NCBI RefSeq assembly: GCF_002813325.1
Contig: NZ_PHUG01000001.1
Location: 1,178,001-1,242,000 of the forward strand
DNA length: 64,000 nucleotides
DNA from: Janthinobacterium sp. 64
GTDB lineage: Bacteria > Pseudomonadota > Gammaproteobacteria > Burkholderiales > Burkholderiaceae_D
Reading direction: 5' to 3'
This document shows positions 18,799 to 28,519 of this stretch, in pieces (within the stretch, counting starts at the first letter, position 1; every line of letters starts with the position of its first letter). The notes beneath the pieces were generated by a model that did not search any database, was not told the DNA's origin, and saw only the letters and a list, made by a program, of their open reading frames with translations. A program made the position numbers and the translations under genes.

Positions 18799-20109
18799 AT
18801 GAGCGGCCCGAAATACCCCGGTTTCGATACCTTATCCCTGCATGCGGGCGCGGCGCCCGACCCGGCCACGGGCGCGCGCGCCACGCCCATCCATTTCACG
18901 TCCTCGTTTGCCTTCAAGAGTTCGGAGCACGCGGCTTCGCTGTTCAACATGGAACGGGCCGGCCACGTTTACTCGCGCATCTCGAATCCCACCAATGCCG
19001 TGCTGGAAGAGCGCATCGCCGCGCTTGAAGGGGGCGTAGCCGGCATCGCCACGGCCAGCGGCCAGGCCGCCATGCACCTCGGTTTATCTACCATCGCCGG
19101 CGCCGGTTCGCACATCGTGGCTTCGCGCGCCCTGTACGGCGGCTCGCACAACCTGCTGGCCTATACATTAAAACGCTTCGGCATCGAGACGACGTTGGTC
19201 GACCCGCGCGACATGGACGCCTGGCGCTGCGCGATACGCCCGAACACGAAAGTACTGTTCGCCGAAACCCTGGGCAATCCCGGCCTCGACGTGCTCGACA
19301 TCCCGACCATTGCCGCCCTGGCGCACGAACACCAGCTGCCGCTGATGCTCGATTCGACATTCACCACGCCGTATCTGCTGCGCCCCTTCGAGCATGGCGC
19401 CGACCTGGTCTTCCACTCGGCCACCAAGTTTTTATGTGGCCATGGCACGGCCATCGGCGGCTTGCTCGTCGATGGCGGCACCTTCGACTGGCAAGCGGCG
19501 TACGACAAGACGGGGCGTTTCGCCGAACTGTGCGAGCCGTATGACGGCTTTCACGGCATGGTCTTTGCCGAGGAATCGACTGTAGCGCCGTTCGCCCTGC
19601 GCGCGCGGCGCGAAGGCTTGCGCGATTTCGGCGCAGTCATGAGCCCGCACAATGCCTTCGCCATCCTGCAAGGCATCGAAACCCTGGGCCTGCGCATGGA
19701 CCGCCACGTGGCCAACACGCGCAAAATCATCGACTTCCTGCTGGCCAATCCGGCCGTGGAATCCGTGTCCTACCCCGAACTGCCGTCGCATCCCGACTAT
19801 GAACTGGCGAAAAACCTGCTGCCGAAAGGCGCGGGCGGCGTGTTCACCTTCCGCCTGCGCGGCGACCGCGCAGCGGGCCAGCGCTTCGTCGACAGCCTGA
19901 AGATCTTCTCGCACCTGGCCAACGTGGGCGACGCCAAGTCGCTCGTCATCCACCCCGCCTCCACCACGCATTTCCGCGTGCCCGACGAGCAACTGGCGCA
20001 GGCGGGCATCACGCAGGGCACCATGCGCCTGTCCGTCGGCCTGGAAGACGCCGACGATTTGATCGAAGACCTGGCCCGCGGCCTGAAACTGTCGCAGAAA
20101 GGCGCCTGA
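18799..20109 (+). CDS. metY: O-acetylhomoserine sulfhydrylase (Cys/Met metabolism PLP enzyme)
   Basis: 436 residues, the MetY length (about 430) rather than MetZ (about 400). It makes homocysteine from O-acetylhomoserine and sulfide. The PLP lysine is in FHSATKFLCGHGTAIGG. SRISNPTNAVLEER and ATASGQAA are typical of the family. The ATG at 18799 has GGAG six bases upstream. No SAM riboswitch was recognised in the 284 bases before it. An alpha/beta hydrolase follows after one base and is probably in the same operon. Confidence 0.9.
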   Translation: MSGPKYPGFDTLSLHAGAAPDPATGARATPIHFTSSFAFKSSEHAASLFNMERAGHVYSRISNPTNAVLEERIAALEGGVAGIATASGQAAMHLGLSTIAGAGSHIVASRALYGGSHNLLAYTLKRFGIETTLVDPRDMDAWRCAIRPNTKVLFAETLGNPGLDVLDIPTIAALAHEHQLPLMLDSTFTTPYLLRPFEHGADLVFHSATKFLCGHGTAIGGLLVDGGTFDWQAAYDKTGRFAELCEPYDGFHGMVFAEESTVAPFALRARREGLRDFGAVMSPHNAFAILQGIETLGLRMDRHVANTRKIIDFLLANPAVESVSYPELPSHPDYELAKNLLPKGAGGVFTFRLRGDRAAGQRFVDSLKIFSHLANVGDAKSLVIHPASTTHFRVPDEQLAQAGITQGTMRLSVGLEDADDLIEDLARGLKLSQKGA

Positions 20110-20110
20110 G

Positions 20111-20923
20111 ATGCTGCTCACCATCGACAACACCACGGCTTACTGCTACACGGGTGGTAAACCATTCAACCCGGGCCAGCCGACGGCCGTCTTCATCCAC
20201 GGCGCGCAAAACGACCATTCCGTGTGGGCGCTGCAGACGCGCTACTTTGCCCACCACGGCTGGAACGTGCTGGCCGTGGATTTACCGGGCCACGGCCGCA
20301 GCCTGGGCGCGGCGAAAACCACGGTGGAAGAACTGGCACGCTGGATCCTCGCCGTGCTGGATGCTGCCGGCGCGGCCAGGGCCATGCTGATCGGCCACAG
20401 CATGGGTTCATTGATCGCGCTGGAAGCGGCGTACCTGGCGCCGGATCGGATCAGCCACCTGGCCATGCTCGGTTCCACCTACCCGATGAAAGTCTCGCCG
20501 GCGCTGCTGGAAACGGCGCTCAATGATGAACAGGCGGCCATCGACATGGTCAATATCTGGTCCCACTCGTCGATCGCGCAAAAGCCGTCGTTTCCCGGCC
20601 CAGGCTTCTACGCCATGGGCGGCGCGCGGCGCCTGAAACAGCGCATCGCCGCGCTCAATCCCGCTCACGTGTTTCACACGGATTTTTTCGCCTGCAACGC
20701 CTACGCGAACGGCGAAATCGCCGCCGCTTCGGTACACTGCCCCACTTTATTCATTTTCGGCGCGCGCGACATGATGACGCCGCCCAAATCGACCCGCTTG
20801 CTGACGTCTGCCATCGCGCATGGCAGCGTGGTACAGGTCGACAGCGGGCACGAATTGATGGCCGAGCAACCGGACGCCGTGCTCGACGCGTTGTTTGCGT
20901 TTGCGCAAACGGCAGCGGCATAA
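20111..20923 (+). CDS. alpha/beta-fold hydrolase
   Basis: 270 residues with the nucleophile elbow GHSMGSLIAL, a late acid (FGARDMMTPP) and the catalytic His in DSGHELMAEQP. The overall pattern is of a small-molecule esterase or lactonase. The start is one base after the metY stop, so it is probably translated from the metY message. A link to methionine or homoserine ester chemistry is possible but unproven. Confidence 0.85.
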   Translation: MLLTIDNTTAYCYTGGKPFNPGQPTAVFIHGAQNDHSVWALQTRYFAHHGWNVLAVDLPGHGRSLGAAKTTVEELARWILAVLDAAGAARAMLIGHSMGSLIALEAAYLAPDRISHLAMLGSTYPMKVSPALLETALNDEQAAIDMVNIWSHSSIAQKPSFPGPGFYAMGGARRLKQRIAALNPAHVFHTDFFACNAYANGEIAAASVHCPTLFIFGARDMMTPPKSTRLLTSAIAHGSVVQVDSGHELMAEQPDAVLDALFAFAQTAAA

Positions 20924-20957
20924 GCACCGGCCATACCGCTTTTTTTAGGATGGATGC

Positions 20958-22364
20958 ATGATGTTATTGAATACCCTGCACGATGAATTGACAGGCCGAG
21001 GCAGCGGCACGGAAGCCCAGCGGCACGAACGCTACGACTGGCTGGAACAGCTGCGCTGCACGAACCCGGACGCGGACGAAAGCGGCCCCATGGCGGGCAT
21101 CCCCGGCCACCACTGGTACCGGCTGCCGCAGCCGCTGGTCGTGGCGGGCCAGCACACGGACCTGCTGGTCGGCACCCTGAACGCGCAATACCTGGTGTTC
21201 GCGGGCCGCCACGCGGCCGCGTTTGCGGCCGAACTGGGCCTGCAGTACGACGCCAACAACCGCATCGACCGCCCCGGTGGCCTCGACGAGCTGCTCGATG
21301 CCTATGAAGAGCAGGAGGACGGCAGCTGGGCCACCTTGCCGAATGAACCGCCAGCGGCACCGCTGGCCGGCTGGGACGACGTGTACTTCCGCGTGCGCGA
21401 CCTCAGTGACGGCAAGGCCATCCAGAGCGTGACCACCATCGCCTACGAAAGCAGCCGCTTTCCCGGCTATACCCTGCTGGGCACAACCCTGGTGGGCGCG
21501 GGCGCCATCGCCCACGACGACGAGACGGCGCAATATCTGCAGCAAATCTTCGCCGACTGGGCCATCCAGCGCGAATGCGCCGCCACCTGCCCGGTTGCAT
21601 CCACGCCCTGGCACCACGCGCCGCGCCAGGTGCCGCCCGAGACGTTCGGCACTGCGTTCGACTTTGGCCGCAACCTGACTTACCTCGATGCGCTGCTGGC
21701 TGCCTACGGGCGCGCGCAGGCGCAGGCGGAAATCGATGGCGGCGATGATGCCTACTGGGCGTGCGCGGCCGCCAGCACGGCGTACCAGGTCTTCTCGCTG
21801 CGCTACACGGCAGGCTTGCCCATGCCTGACGTGGAAACGGCGCTGGAAGCGGCCATCGCCGCCTGCGAAACGGCGCGCGCGGCCCTGGCCGCGGCCTACG
21901 ATGACGATGCCTTGCCCGCCTTTGATTTCGAACAATTGACCGATTACGCGCGCACCCTGCAGTTGCTGGGCGCCGCCCTGCTGTTCGGCCGCCACGACCT
22001 GGCTGCCCGCCTGGCCGCCCTGCAAACGGCCTTCGATGGCGAAGACGGCGTGTACGAGGCACTGCTGTCGACCATCGATCCCCAGCGTCCCGCCGTTGAC
22101 GAATGGTATTTCGCAGAACCCTATTCAGCCCTGTTCGAGTGCCTGGATACGGACGATCGCGCGCAGCAGCTGGAACACCTGCGGCAGTATCTGGCCAGCT
22201 GGCACACGGCGCTGGTGCGCGAAGACTGGTTCAACGGCCATTTGCGCGCACACGGCCTGGGCGGCTACTACGGCCTGTGGGCCTTCGAGGCAGGCGCCGT
22301 GGCCAGACACCTGGGCCTGGAACGCAGCGCGCTGGCCCACTGGGTCATGCCGCCAGCACACTGA
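20958..22364 (+). CDS. PoNi-like (DUF1911) immunity-type protein with unknown N-terminal half
   Basis: 468 residues. The last 130 or so resemble the DUF1911 domain of PoNi proteins, which protect against PoNe DNase toxins. It has a helical ...LLGAALLFGRHDL run, an EPYSALFECL segment, and a C-terminal YYGLWAFEAGAVARHLGLE signature. The first 200 residues (LNAQYLVFAGRH, a proline-rich turn) are not recognised. No PoNe toxin, Rhs or type VI genes are in the window, so this is an orphan. An AGGA precedes the ATG pair. A WG-repeat gene follows after 29 bases. Confidence 0.7.
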   Translation: MMLLNTLHDELTGRGSGTEAQRHERYDWLEQLRCTNPDADESGPMAGIPGHHWYRLPQPLVVAGQHTDLLVGTLNAQYLVFAGRHAAAFAAELGLQYDANNRIDRPGGLDELLDAYEEQEDGSWATLPNEPPAAPLAGWDDVYFRVRDLSDGKAIQSVTTIAYESSRFPGYTLLGTTLVGAGAIAHDDETAQYLQQIFADWAIQRECAATCPVASTPWHHAPRQVPPETFGTAFDFGRNLTYLDALLAAYGRAQAQAEIDGGDDAYWACAAASTAYQVFSLRYTAGLPMPDVETALEAAIAACETARAALAAAYDDDALPAFDFEQLTDYARTLQLLGAALLFGRHDLAARLAALQTAFDGEDGVYEALLSTIDPQRPAVDEWYFAEPYSALFECLDTDDRAQQLEHLRQYLASWHTALVREDWFNGHLRAHGLGGYYGLWAFEAGAVARHLGLERSALAHWVMPPAH

Positions 22365-22393
22365 ATCCCCCGTTCACTTTCAGACAAATATCC

Positions 22394-24385
22394 ATGATCA
22401 ATACCGCAGCCCTGTTCAGCACCGCCTTCCTGCCCGGCCAGGCCGGCTTCGACACCGAGACGATCACCGGCCTGGCCGAATGGCGGCTGGACACGCCGAC
22501 GCTGTTCAAGCTGCTCGTCGGCGCCGGCACGCAAGCCGTCGTCTGGCCCATCTACGGAGATGGCGAAGATTGCGCCTGCGTGCTGGCCGCGCCGATGGCG
22601 CAGGCGCAAGCCAGCTGGCAAGCCTTGTCCGCGCTGATGGACAAGCCGCGCGACGCGGCCGCCATCGTCGCGCGCAGCGCCATCAGCGCCCTGCTGGCGG
22701 GCGGCCAGGCGTGGCTGATCCTCGATATCGTCCAGCTGGTCCCGCACGATATCGGCACGCCCGACTACGCCGCCGCGCTCGACGCCCTGCGCGCCGAAGC
22801 GCAAGCGCTGCACCTTGCCCTGCTGCGCGGCGACCGGGAAGCGCTGGCGCCGCTGCTGGCCGCCGGCGCCGCATCGCCGGCCACCGGCTACTGGTCGGCC
22901 ACGGCCGATGCGCAGCTGGCCAATGTCGAGGAACTCGGCACGGACGAACTGCCCTTCCTGCAAGGCCTGGAAGTGGTGGGCTGGAAGGAAGACGCGCTGT
23001 GCTATGAAGTGAGCGCCGCCGGCGAACCGGACGTCACCGGCCTGGTCACGCCCTATGGCCGCTGGATCGTGCCACTGTCGCAGCGCTGTGTGGACCTGGG
23101 CGTTTATTATGCGGACGAGGGCTGGATCACCTTTGCCACGGCGGACGCGCCCGACGCGCACGGCGTCATGGACTTGAACGGCACGGTGGTGCTGCCGCCC
23201 GCCCCCGGCGCCCTGTACGTGATCAGCCCCCACCTGGTACAGCAGATCGATGCGGACGGCGCCAGCCGCTTGCTGCGCCTGCCCGATGGTGCGCTGGTCC
23301 TGGAAGGCGTGGACAACATCTGCCAGCGCAACGATGGCTATATCGACGTGGAACGCCAGACCAGCGACGACGAGCGCAATGTCTGCGGCGTGATCGACGC
23401 CACCGGCAAGGTGCTGCTGCCCACCGCCTACAGCTCCGTGCAGGATTTTGGCATGAAGAGGAAAATCGCCATCGTCAGCCAGCGCATCGATGGCCGCTTC
23501 CTGTTTGGCCTGGCGAATAGCCAGGGCGAGCTGCTGGCGCCGTGCCAGTACGAAGCCATCGATAGCGCCACCACCTCGTCGCCGCCGAAACTGCGCAAGA
23601 ACCTGATCTTCGCCATCGATGCGCAGGGGCTGGCCTGCATGCTGACCCTCGATGGCAAGCAGGCGTTTGCGCCGCTGTATCGGCCCGCCCACCGTTTGCT
23701 CGGCGTGGCCGTGCAAAGCGACTTTTTATATGTCGTCAACGATGGCATGGCCTGGAGCATGGATTTCACGGGCCAGCTGTTGGAACAGTTCGACACCGTG
23801 GACAACTTCAAGGCGGCCATCACGGCGCAACTGAGCGAGGCCATGGGCCGGGGCAGGAAGAATGCGGTGCCGCGCAACAGCTTTACGCCGGCGCAGATCC
23901 TGGCCAAGGCCGACCGCGAACAGTTGCGCGCCATGGCCGCCCTGCTCTTTCTGGGCGATGCAGAACTGGCCGCGCGCTGCGTGGACATCACCCTGGAAGA
24001 GCTGGCGCAGGACGATCCGGAAGAAGAATATGAAGGCGATACGCCCGAGGCGGCGTGTTTCTTCCTGCTCTGGTCCACGGCCGCCGATGTGCTGGGCCAC
24101 GGCGCCACCCTGGACTGGAAATCGGTCGATGAAGTGCCGCACATCCGCCTGCATATCAGCCTGCCCGCGCTGCGCGATTTTTCATGGGCGCAGCGCGAGG
24201 ATGGCGACGCGATGATCGACGGCCTGGCCGCCATTGCCGCCCACCTGGCGCCGCATCAGCTGCGCCTGGTCAACCTGCACGGCGACGAGGACACCTATTA
24301 TCTGGGCGTGGTGCGCGCGCAGGATGCGGCGGCGTTCAGCAAGGTGGCGCTGCAGGCGGCCTTGCGGCCCGTGCTCATCGAATAG
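22394..24385 (+). CDS. WG-repeat-containing protein
   Basis: 663 residues. Residues 200-440 hold several degenerate WG-type beta repeats (GKVLLPTAYSSVQDFG, GELLAPCQYEAIDS, LVTPYGRWIVPLSQ, DLNGTVVLPPA). The C-terminal 200 residues are a separate alpha/beta region (MAALLFLGDAELAARC ... LHGDEDTYYLGVV). There is no signal peptide. The ATG at 22394 is chosen because the upstream codons overlap the PoNi-like gene. Function is unknown. Close coupling to the PoNi-like gene suggests a shared role in self-protection or stress. Confidence 0.8.
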   Translation: MINTAALFSTAFLPGQAGFDTETITGLAEWRLDTPTLFKLLVGAGTQAVVWPIYGDGEDCACVLAAPMAQAQASWQALSALMDKPRDAAAIVARSAISALLAGGQAWLILDIVQLVPHDIGTPDYAAALDALRAEAQALHLALLRGDREALAPLLAAGAASPATGYWSATADAQLANVEELGTDELPFLQGLEVVGWKEDALCYEVSAAGEPDVTGLVTPYGRWIVPLSQRCVDLGVYYADEGWITFATADAPDAHGVMDLNGTVVLPPAPGALYVISPHLVQQIDADGASRLLRLPDGALVLEGVDNICQRNDGYIDVERQTSDDERNVCGVIDATGKVLLPTAYSSVQDFGMKRKIAIVSQRIDGRFLFGLANSQGELLAPCQYEAIDSATTSSPPKLRKNLIFAIDAQGLACMLTLDGKQAFAPLYRPAHRLLGVAVQSDFLYVVNDGMAWSMDFTGQLLEQFDTVDNFKAAITAQLSEAMGRGRKNAVPRNSFTPAQILAKADREQLRAMAALLFLGDAELAARCVDITLEELAQDDPEEEYEGDTPEAACFFLLWSTAADVLGHGATLDWKSVDEVPHIRLHISLPALRDFSWAQREDGDAMIDGLAAIAAHLAPHQLRLVNLHGDEDTYYLGVVRAQDAAAFSKVALQAALRPVLIE

Positions 24386-24386
24386 C

Positions 24387-25604
24387 CTAGCCTCCCAGCT
24401 TCTTCAGGCTGCGCTGCGCCGTTTGCTGCGCCTCGTCGACCAGCGCGCTCTCTTCCTCGCTCGCCTTTTTCAGCTGGGCGATCAGCGACAAATACATTGC
24501 ACGGTCGGCGTCGTCGCGAAATACCAGGGACTCGCCGCGCAGCTCGATGGCACCCAGGCGCGACTCGGCAAACTGCAGCACGCGGGCAAACAGGTCCATC
24601 AGGCTGCGCTGGTTTTCCCCGAACCGCAGCATGAAGTCGTAGCGTGCAGCCATGCCCGCCTCGATGATCTGCCTGGCACTGCTGCCCGACTTGCTTGCCT
24701 GCAGGCGCCCCAAGGCACTCTGCTGCAACCGGTCGATCTGCGCCAGATACGACTCGATCCGGTCGCCCGCCTTGGTTATCGTCGCCTTCGACGTGGCGAT
24801 GCCTTGCGCGCTGACCAGCCGCTCGGGAGCGAGCACCCGGTCCAGCTGGTAGCTGTCAATGTCGGCGGCATAGCTGAGGTTGGCAGTGGTCGTGGCCAGC
24901 GTCACATCGGCAACGACAAGCAGCACCTTGTCGAGGCTGGGCAAGCCGGTCGGTTGCAGCGCCAGCTTGGGAGTCGCCTGGCCCGGCTGCAGGTCCAGCG
25001 CCGCGGTAATGTACGCGCGCACCACCTGCATGGCCTGGGCCAGCAGCCGGTCGTAATATTCGCGGCTCCACTGCATGTACATGGCCCTGCTGGCGCTGTG
25101 TATCGCTGCCTGCCGGCCATCCTTGCCGAACGCTGCCGGCATGGCCGTGAGACGTTGCGCTTCCACCCGCTCGCTGGCCGTAAAATGCGGATCGGTATCG
25201 CCCTGCGTGATCCGGGCGCGCGCCAGCGTGGCAGCGACGTCGCGCTGCGCCAGGCTGCTGCGGAAATTGCGCGCCACTTGCCTGGCGTCTTCTGCCGAGA
25301 TGTACGGCACATACACGGGTGCCATCCGCGCAAGGATTTCATCATCGCTCACATGCAAGGCCATGTGCCGCATCACCTCGCCCTGCTGGTCCTCCATCTC
25401 GCCCATGACCTGGAACAGCTGACGCATGATCCGCTGCAGCTGCATCGCCTCGATCATGTCGCGCACGGCGGCAAGGTGAGCGGCATCGGATGCGCCGGGC
25501 GCGGCCAGCGGCACGGGCATGGCGGCATCGGACGCGTGGACGGCGCCCGTGGTGGAAAACAGCGCCAGCATGGCAGCCAGCAGGACAGGATTGAATCGTT
25601 TCAT
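24387..25604 (-). CDS. secreted DUF2059-like protein, paralogue A
   Basis: 405 residues with a signal peptide (MKRFNPVLLAAMLALFSTTGAVHA). Residues 45-120 look like a DUF2059 helical domain (IEAMQLQRIMRQLF, MALHVSDDEILARMAPVYVPYIS). The rest is helical, with LVSAQGIATSKA near residue 265. It is a likely periplasmic protein of unknown role. It shares the same motifs in the same order with the gene at 28520-29737. The start at 25604 gives the signal peptide; earlier codons belong to the preceding gene. Confidence 0.75.
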   Translation of the reverse strand: MKRFNPVLLAAMLALFSTTGAVHASDAAMPVPLAAPGASDAAHLAAVRDMIEAMQLQRIMRQLFQVMGEMEDQQGEVMRHMALHVSDDEILARMAPVYVPYISAEDARQVARNFRSSLAQRDVAATLARARITQGDTDPHFTASERVEAQRLTAMPAAFGKDGRQAAIHSASRAMYMQWSREYYDRLLAQAMQVVRAYITAALDLQPGQATPKLALQPTGLPSLDKVLLVVADVTLATTTANLSYAADIDSYQLDRVLAPERLVSAQGIATSKATITKAGDRIESYLAQIDRLQQSALGRLQASKSGSSARQIIEAGMAARYDFMLRFGENQRSLMDLFARVLQFAESRLGAIELRGESLVFRDDADRAMYLSLIAQLKKASEEESALVDEAQQTAQRSLKKLGG

Positions 25605-25629
25605 GGAGTGCAAATCAGCAAAAGGTGAA

Positions 25630-28422
25630 TCAAAGCCGTTCCAGTTCGAGGCGGGACAGCGCGTGAAAGGGGCTGTGCAAGACGCCTTTGTCGAGCGCGT
25701 GCTGGAAATACACGCGGGCGCGAATCTTGTCGTTTTGCAGCAGGTAATATTTGCCGGCATAGAAATACACTTCCACGAGGCGCGGCGCCTGGCTGTTGCC
25801 GCCGTCGCGGCTGGCCACGCGCAGCATCGTCTCGGGGCCGGTCTGTTGCTGGAACATCTTCAATGCCTCGACCAGCCACTGTTCCGTCAGCAGCTCCGGT
25901 GGCCCGCCGGCGTCCATGGCCGCGGGCACCGCCCCCACGATGGCTTGCCAAATCTGTCCGCGCACGTGCGCCAGCGGCTCGTCGAGCTTGCTACCGGCCC
26001 GCGCCAGATCATGGATCATCTCGCGCTGGTTACCCAGGTAGATATTCGCCAGGGCCTTGCGCTGGTAGGTCTCGCCATCGTTGTTGCCCAAGGCAACGGC
26101 GCGCGCAAAGCCGGCGGCGCTGTCCTTGAACTTGCCGGCGGCAAAACTGATATCAGCCTGGCAGGACAGATAATCGGCCGACTGGGGCTGCAGCTGCACT
26201 GCCTGCGCGGCATCCTTGAGCGCCGCCGCGTGCTGGCCCAGCCAGCTGTAGGTGCGCGCCCGTTCGCACAGGATGGCGCCCGTGTCCTGCCCGGTCAGCG
26301 CCGCATCGGCCAGCAGCCGGTCGCTGGCCTTCAGGCTGGCCTCCAGGCGTGCCTTGAGAGCCTCTTTGTAGTCGGGCGCGGCCGCCACCTTCAGCATTCT
26401 TGTCGGCAATAACATACTGCCTTGCAACATTTCGTTCACCTTGCGGCTGGCCTCGACAAACGCCGGCACGCCGTCCGCGGGCACGCGGTCGGCCGTCACG
26501 TCCAGGCGCAGGCTGGCCTGCGCCACGCGGCCCGTAAAGGCCAGCGCCTCGGTCAGCCTGAAGGCGCTGTTGTCGATGCTGTTCTGCGACGGCTGGTACC
26601 GGGCATCGACCTGTTGCGGCAGCATAACCTCAAAATCATAGATGGAGATCGATGGATACATGGGCACCAGCAGCGGATGGCTGCGCTTGACGAGGTCCGG
26701 CACATAGAACTGCTCCGTCAGATTGACGGGCTTGTAGCGCATCAGCCAGCCCTGGTCATTCTTTTCCATGAACTTGGCGATGCGGTAGCGTAAATCGACC
26801 GTCAAGCGGTTGTTCACGCGGTCATCGCTGACGAGCGGCTCGGCCAGCATGGTGAAATCCGCATAGCGGCGCCCCATCGAGCTTTCATAGGCCTGGCGCA
26901 GTTGCTGCGCGCTCAGGCCTGCCAGCTGCACGCGCATGCGTTCGGCGCCCGTGCCCGCGATGGAAATGCGCACCTGCATCTCGGCAGGCTGGTCGAAGGC
27001 GCTGACCGTCACGCGTTCGCTGCGCTTGTCCGTGATCAAGGCCGGATCCGTCTGCAGCGCTATCGTGTCGAGCGCCTTGCCGGTGGCATTGACCACCAGC
27101 ACCTGCGCGCCGCCATGCGTCTGGCCCATGTTATCGAGCAAACCGTGCTGGCCCAGGCGCGTGGGATCGAGGAAATACGTCTTGCCATCGACGTGCACGC
27201 GCACGATGGCATGGTCGAACAGCAAGGGGCTGGGCAGCATGCGGTCCAGGCCCTTGCGCAATTCGGTCGACACCAGCACGGGCTCGGCGACGATGCCCAG
27301 TTCGCGCAGCATGGCCACCATCAGCAGCGACTTGTCCTTGCAGTCGCCATAGCGGCGCTGCAGCACCTGGGCCGGTGGAAACGGCCGGTGCGAGCTTTCG
27401 CCCATCGACAGCGACAGGTAGCGGATCTCGTTCTGCACAAACTCCAGCACCTTGACCACCTGCTGCGCGGGCGTGCCCGTGGCGCCTGCGGCGCGCAGCG
27501 CTTCCTGCACGGCGGCGCCGCCCGCAGGCGTGTCGAACAGCCCCAGCGCCCACCGATTGACTTCCTTCCAGCTGCCCAGCTCGGAAAACTGGATCCACCG
27601 GTATGTCGACACATCGGCCGGCACATACGGCTCGGCCGCCACCGGCGGCAAGTCGCGCGCCTCGAAACGCAGGATGCGGCGACCATTGCGTCGCTGTTCT
27701 TTGGGGGTAACGGCGACGCTGCCGCCCTGCATGCGGTAGGCGATGCTGCGCTGCTCGGGCATGTCGAGCGTGATGCGCCGCAAGCCCACGGGTGCCGGAC
27801 TGTCCCACGCCGCGGCGTCGAAGAACTTGCCGCCAAACACAGGATTCTGGCCCAGCACCGTGTACGCCACTTCCAGCGTATCGCCCACGCGCACGTCATC
27901 GGTGACGATGGCGGCCGTGATGTCGCCCGAATACACGCCCTGCGACAATCCCGTTTCGCGCTGCAGGAAACGGATATCGGCCGACGCCAGCTTGTCGATC
28001 ACCTGCTCGCCGCGCACGATGCGCAGGCGGTGCAGCTGCACACGCTGATAGTCGGGCTGGAACGCGATCTCGTACTGGCCCAGCGCCGATACGCTGGACG
28101 CCTCATTCGCAATCAATGCCCGGTGGACATAGTAGGCGCTCTGTTCGCCCACGTGAAATTGCACGTCGGACAGGCGAATCGCCAGCGGGCTGTCCTTGGC
28201 GGCAGGGGGCAGCTGATCGATGCCTTCCACCCAGGCTGGCCGGCTGTTGCCACGCGTAAAGGCGGCCTCGGCCAGCTGCACGCTGCGCATGCCGGCCGTC
28301 GGCGTGAAGGGAACGTCGGTGGTGGCGGGCGCAAAGGCCAGCGCCGCGTGAGCGACCAGGAAAGACAGCAACAGGACTGGCCATGTGCGCGGCAACAACC
28401 CTGACAAATGTAATGCGGACAT
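25630..28422 (-). CDS. DUF3857 and transglutaminase-domain protein with TPR tail
   Basis: 930 residues. A signal peptide or anchor (residues 8-32) is followed by a DUF3857 domain (about 70-260) and a transglutaminase-like domain. The last has Cys in YGDCKDKSLLMVAML, His in FDHAIVRVHVDGK and Asp in YFLDPTR, so the triad is intact. The C-terminal 230 residues have TPR-like helical repeats (CERARTYSWLGQHAAALKDA). It is likely periplasmic. The ATG at 28422 is preferred to a TTG at 28449; neither has an SD. It lies between two paralogous DUF2059-like genes on the same strand, suggesting one operon. Confidence 0.82.
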   Translation of the reverse strand: MSALHLSGLLPRTWPVLLLSFLVAHAALAFAPATTDVPFTPTAGMRSVQLAEAAFTRGNSRPAWVEGIDQLPPAAKDSPLAIRLSDVQFHVGEQSAYYVHRALIANEASSVSALGQYEIAFQPDYQRVQLHRLRIVRGEQVIDKLASADIRFLQRETGLSQGVYSGDITAAIVTDDVRVGDTLEVAYTVLGQNPVFGGKFFDAAAWDSPAPVGLRRITLDMPEQRSIAYRMQGGSVAVTPKEQRRNGRRILRFEARDLPPVAAEPYVPADVSTYRWIQFSELGSWKEVNRWALGLFDTPAGGAAVQEALRAAGATGTPAQQVVKVLEFVQNEIRYLSLSMGESSHRPFPPAQVLQRRYGDCKDKSLLMVAMLRELGIVAEPVLVSTELRKGLDRMLPSPLLFDHAIVRVHVDGKTYFLDPTRLGQHGLLDNMGQTHGGAQVLVVNATGKALDTIALQTDPALITDKRSERVTVSAFDQPAEMQVRISIAGTGAERMRVQLAGLSAQQLRQAYESSMGRRYADFTMLAEPLVSDDRVNNRLTVDLRYRIAKFMEKNDQGWLMRYKPVNLTEQFYVPDLVKRSHPLLVPMYPSISIYDFEVMLPQQVDARYQPSQNSIDNSAFRLTEALAFTGRVAQASLRLDVTADRVPADGVPAFVEASRKVNEMLQGSMLLPTRMLKVAAAPDYKEALKARLEASLKASDRLLADAALTGQDTGAILCERARTYSWLGQHAAALKDAAQAVQLQPQSADYLSCQADISFAAGKFKDSAAGFARAVALGNNDGETYQRKALANIYLGNQREMIHDLARAGSKLDEPLAHVRGQIWQAIVGAVPAAMDAGGPPELLTEQWLVEALKMFQQQTGPETMLRVASRDGGNSQAPRLVEVYFYAGKYYLLQNDKIRARVYFQHALDKGVLHSPFHALSRLELERL

Positions 28423-28519
28423 TGACAATTTCAGTAAGGAAACTGTCAATTATAGATTAATTAACTTCATTATGTTGCCGTCAGGAAAAATTTCTTGACT
28501 TGCACTGCGCTGGGCTGCG

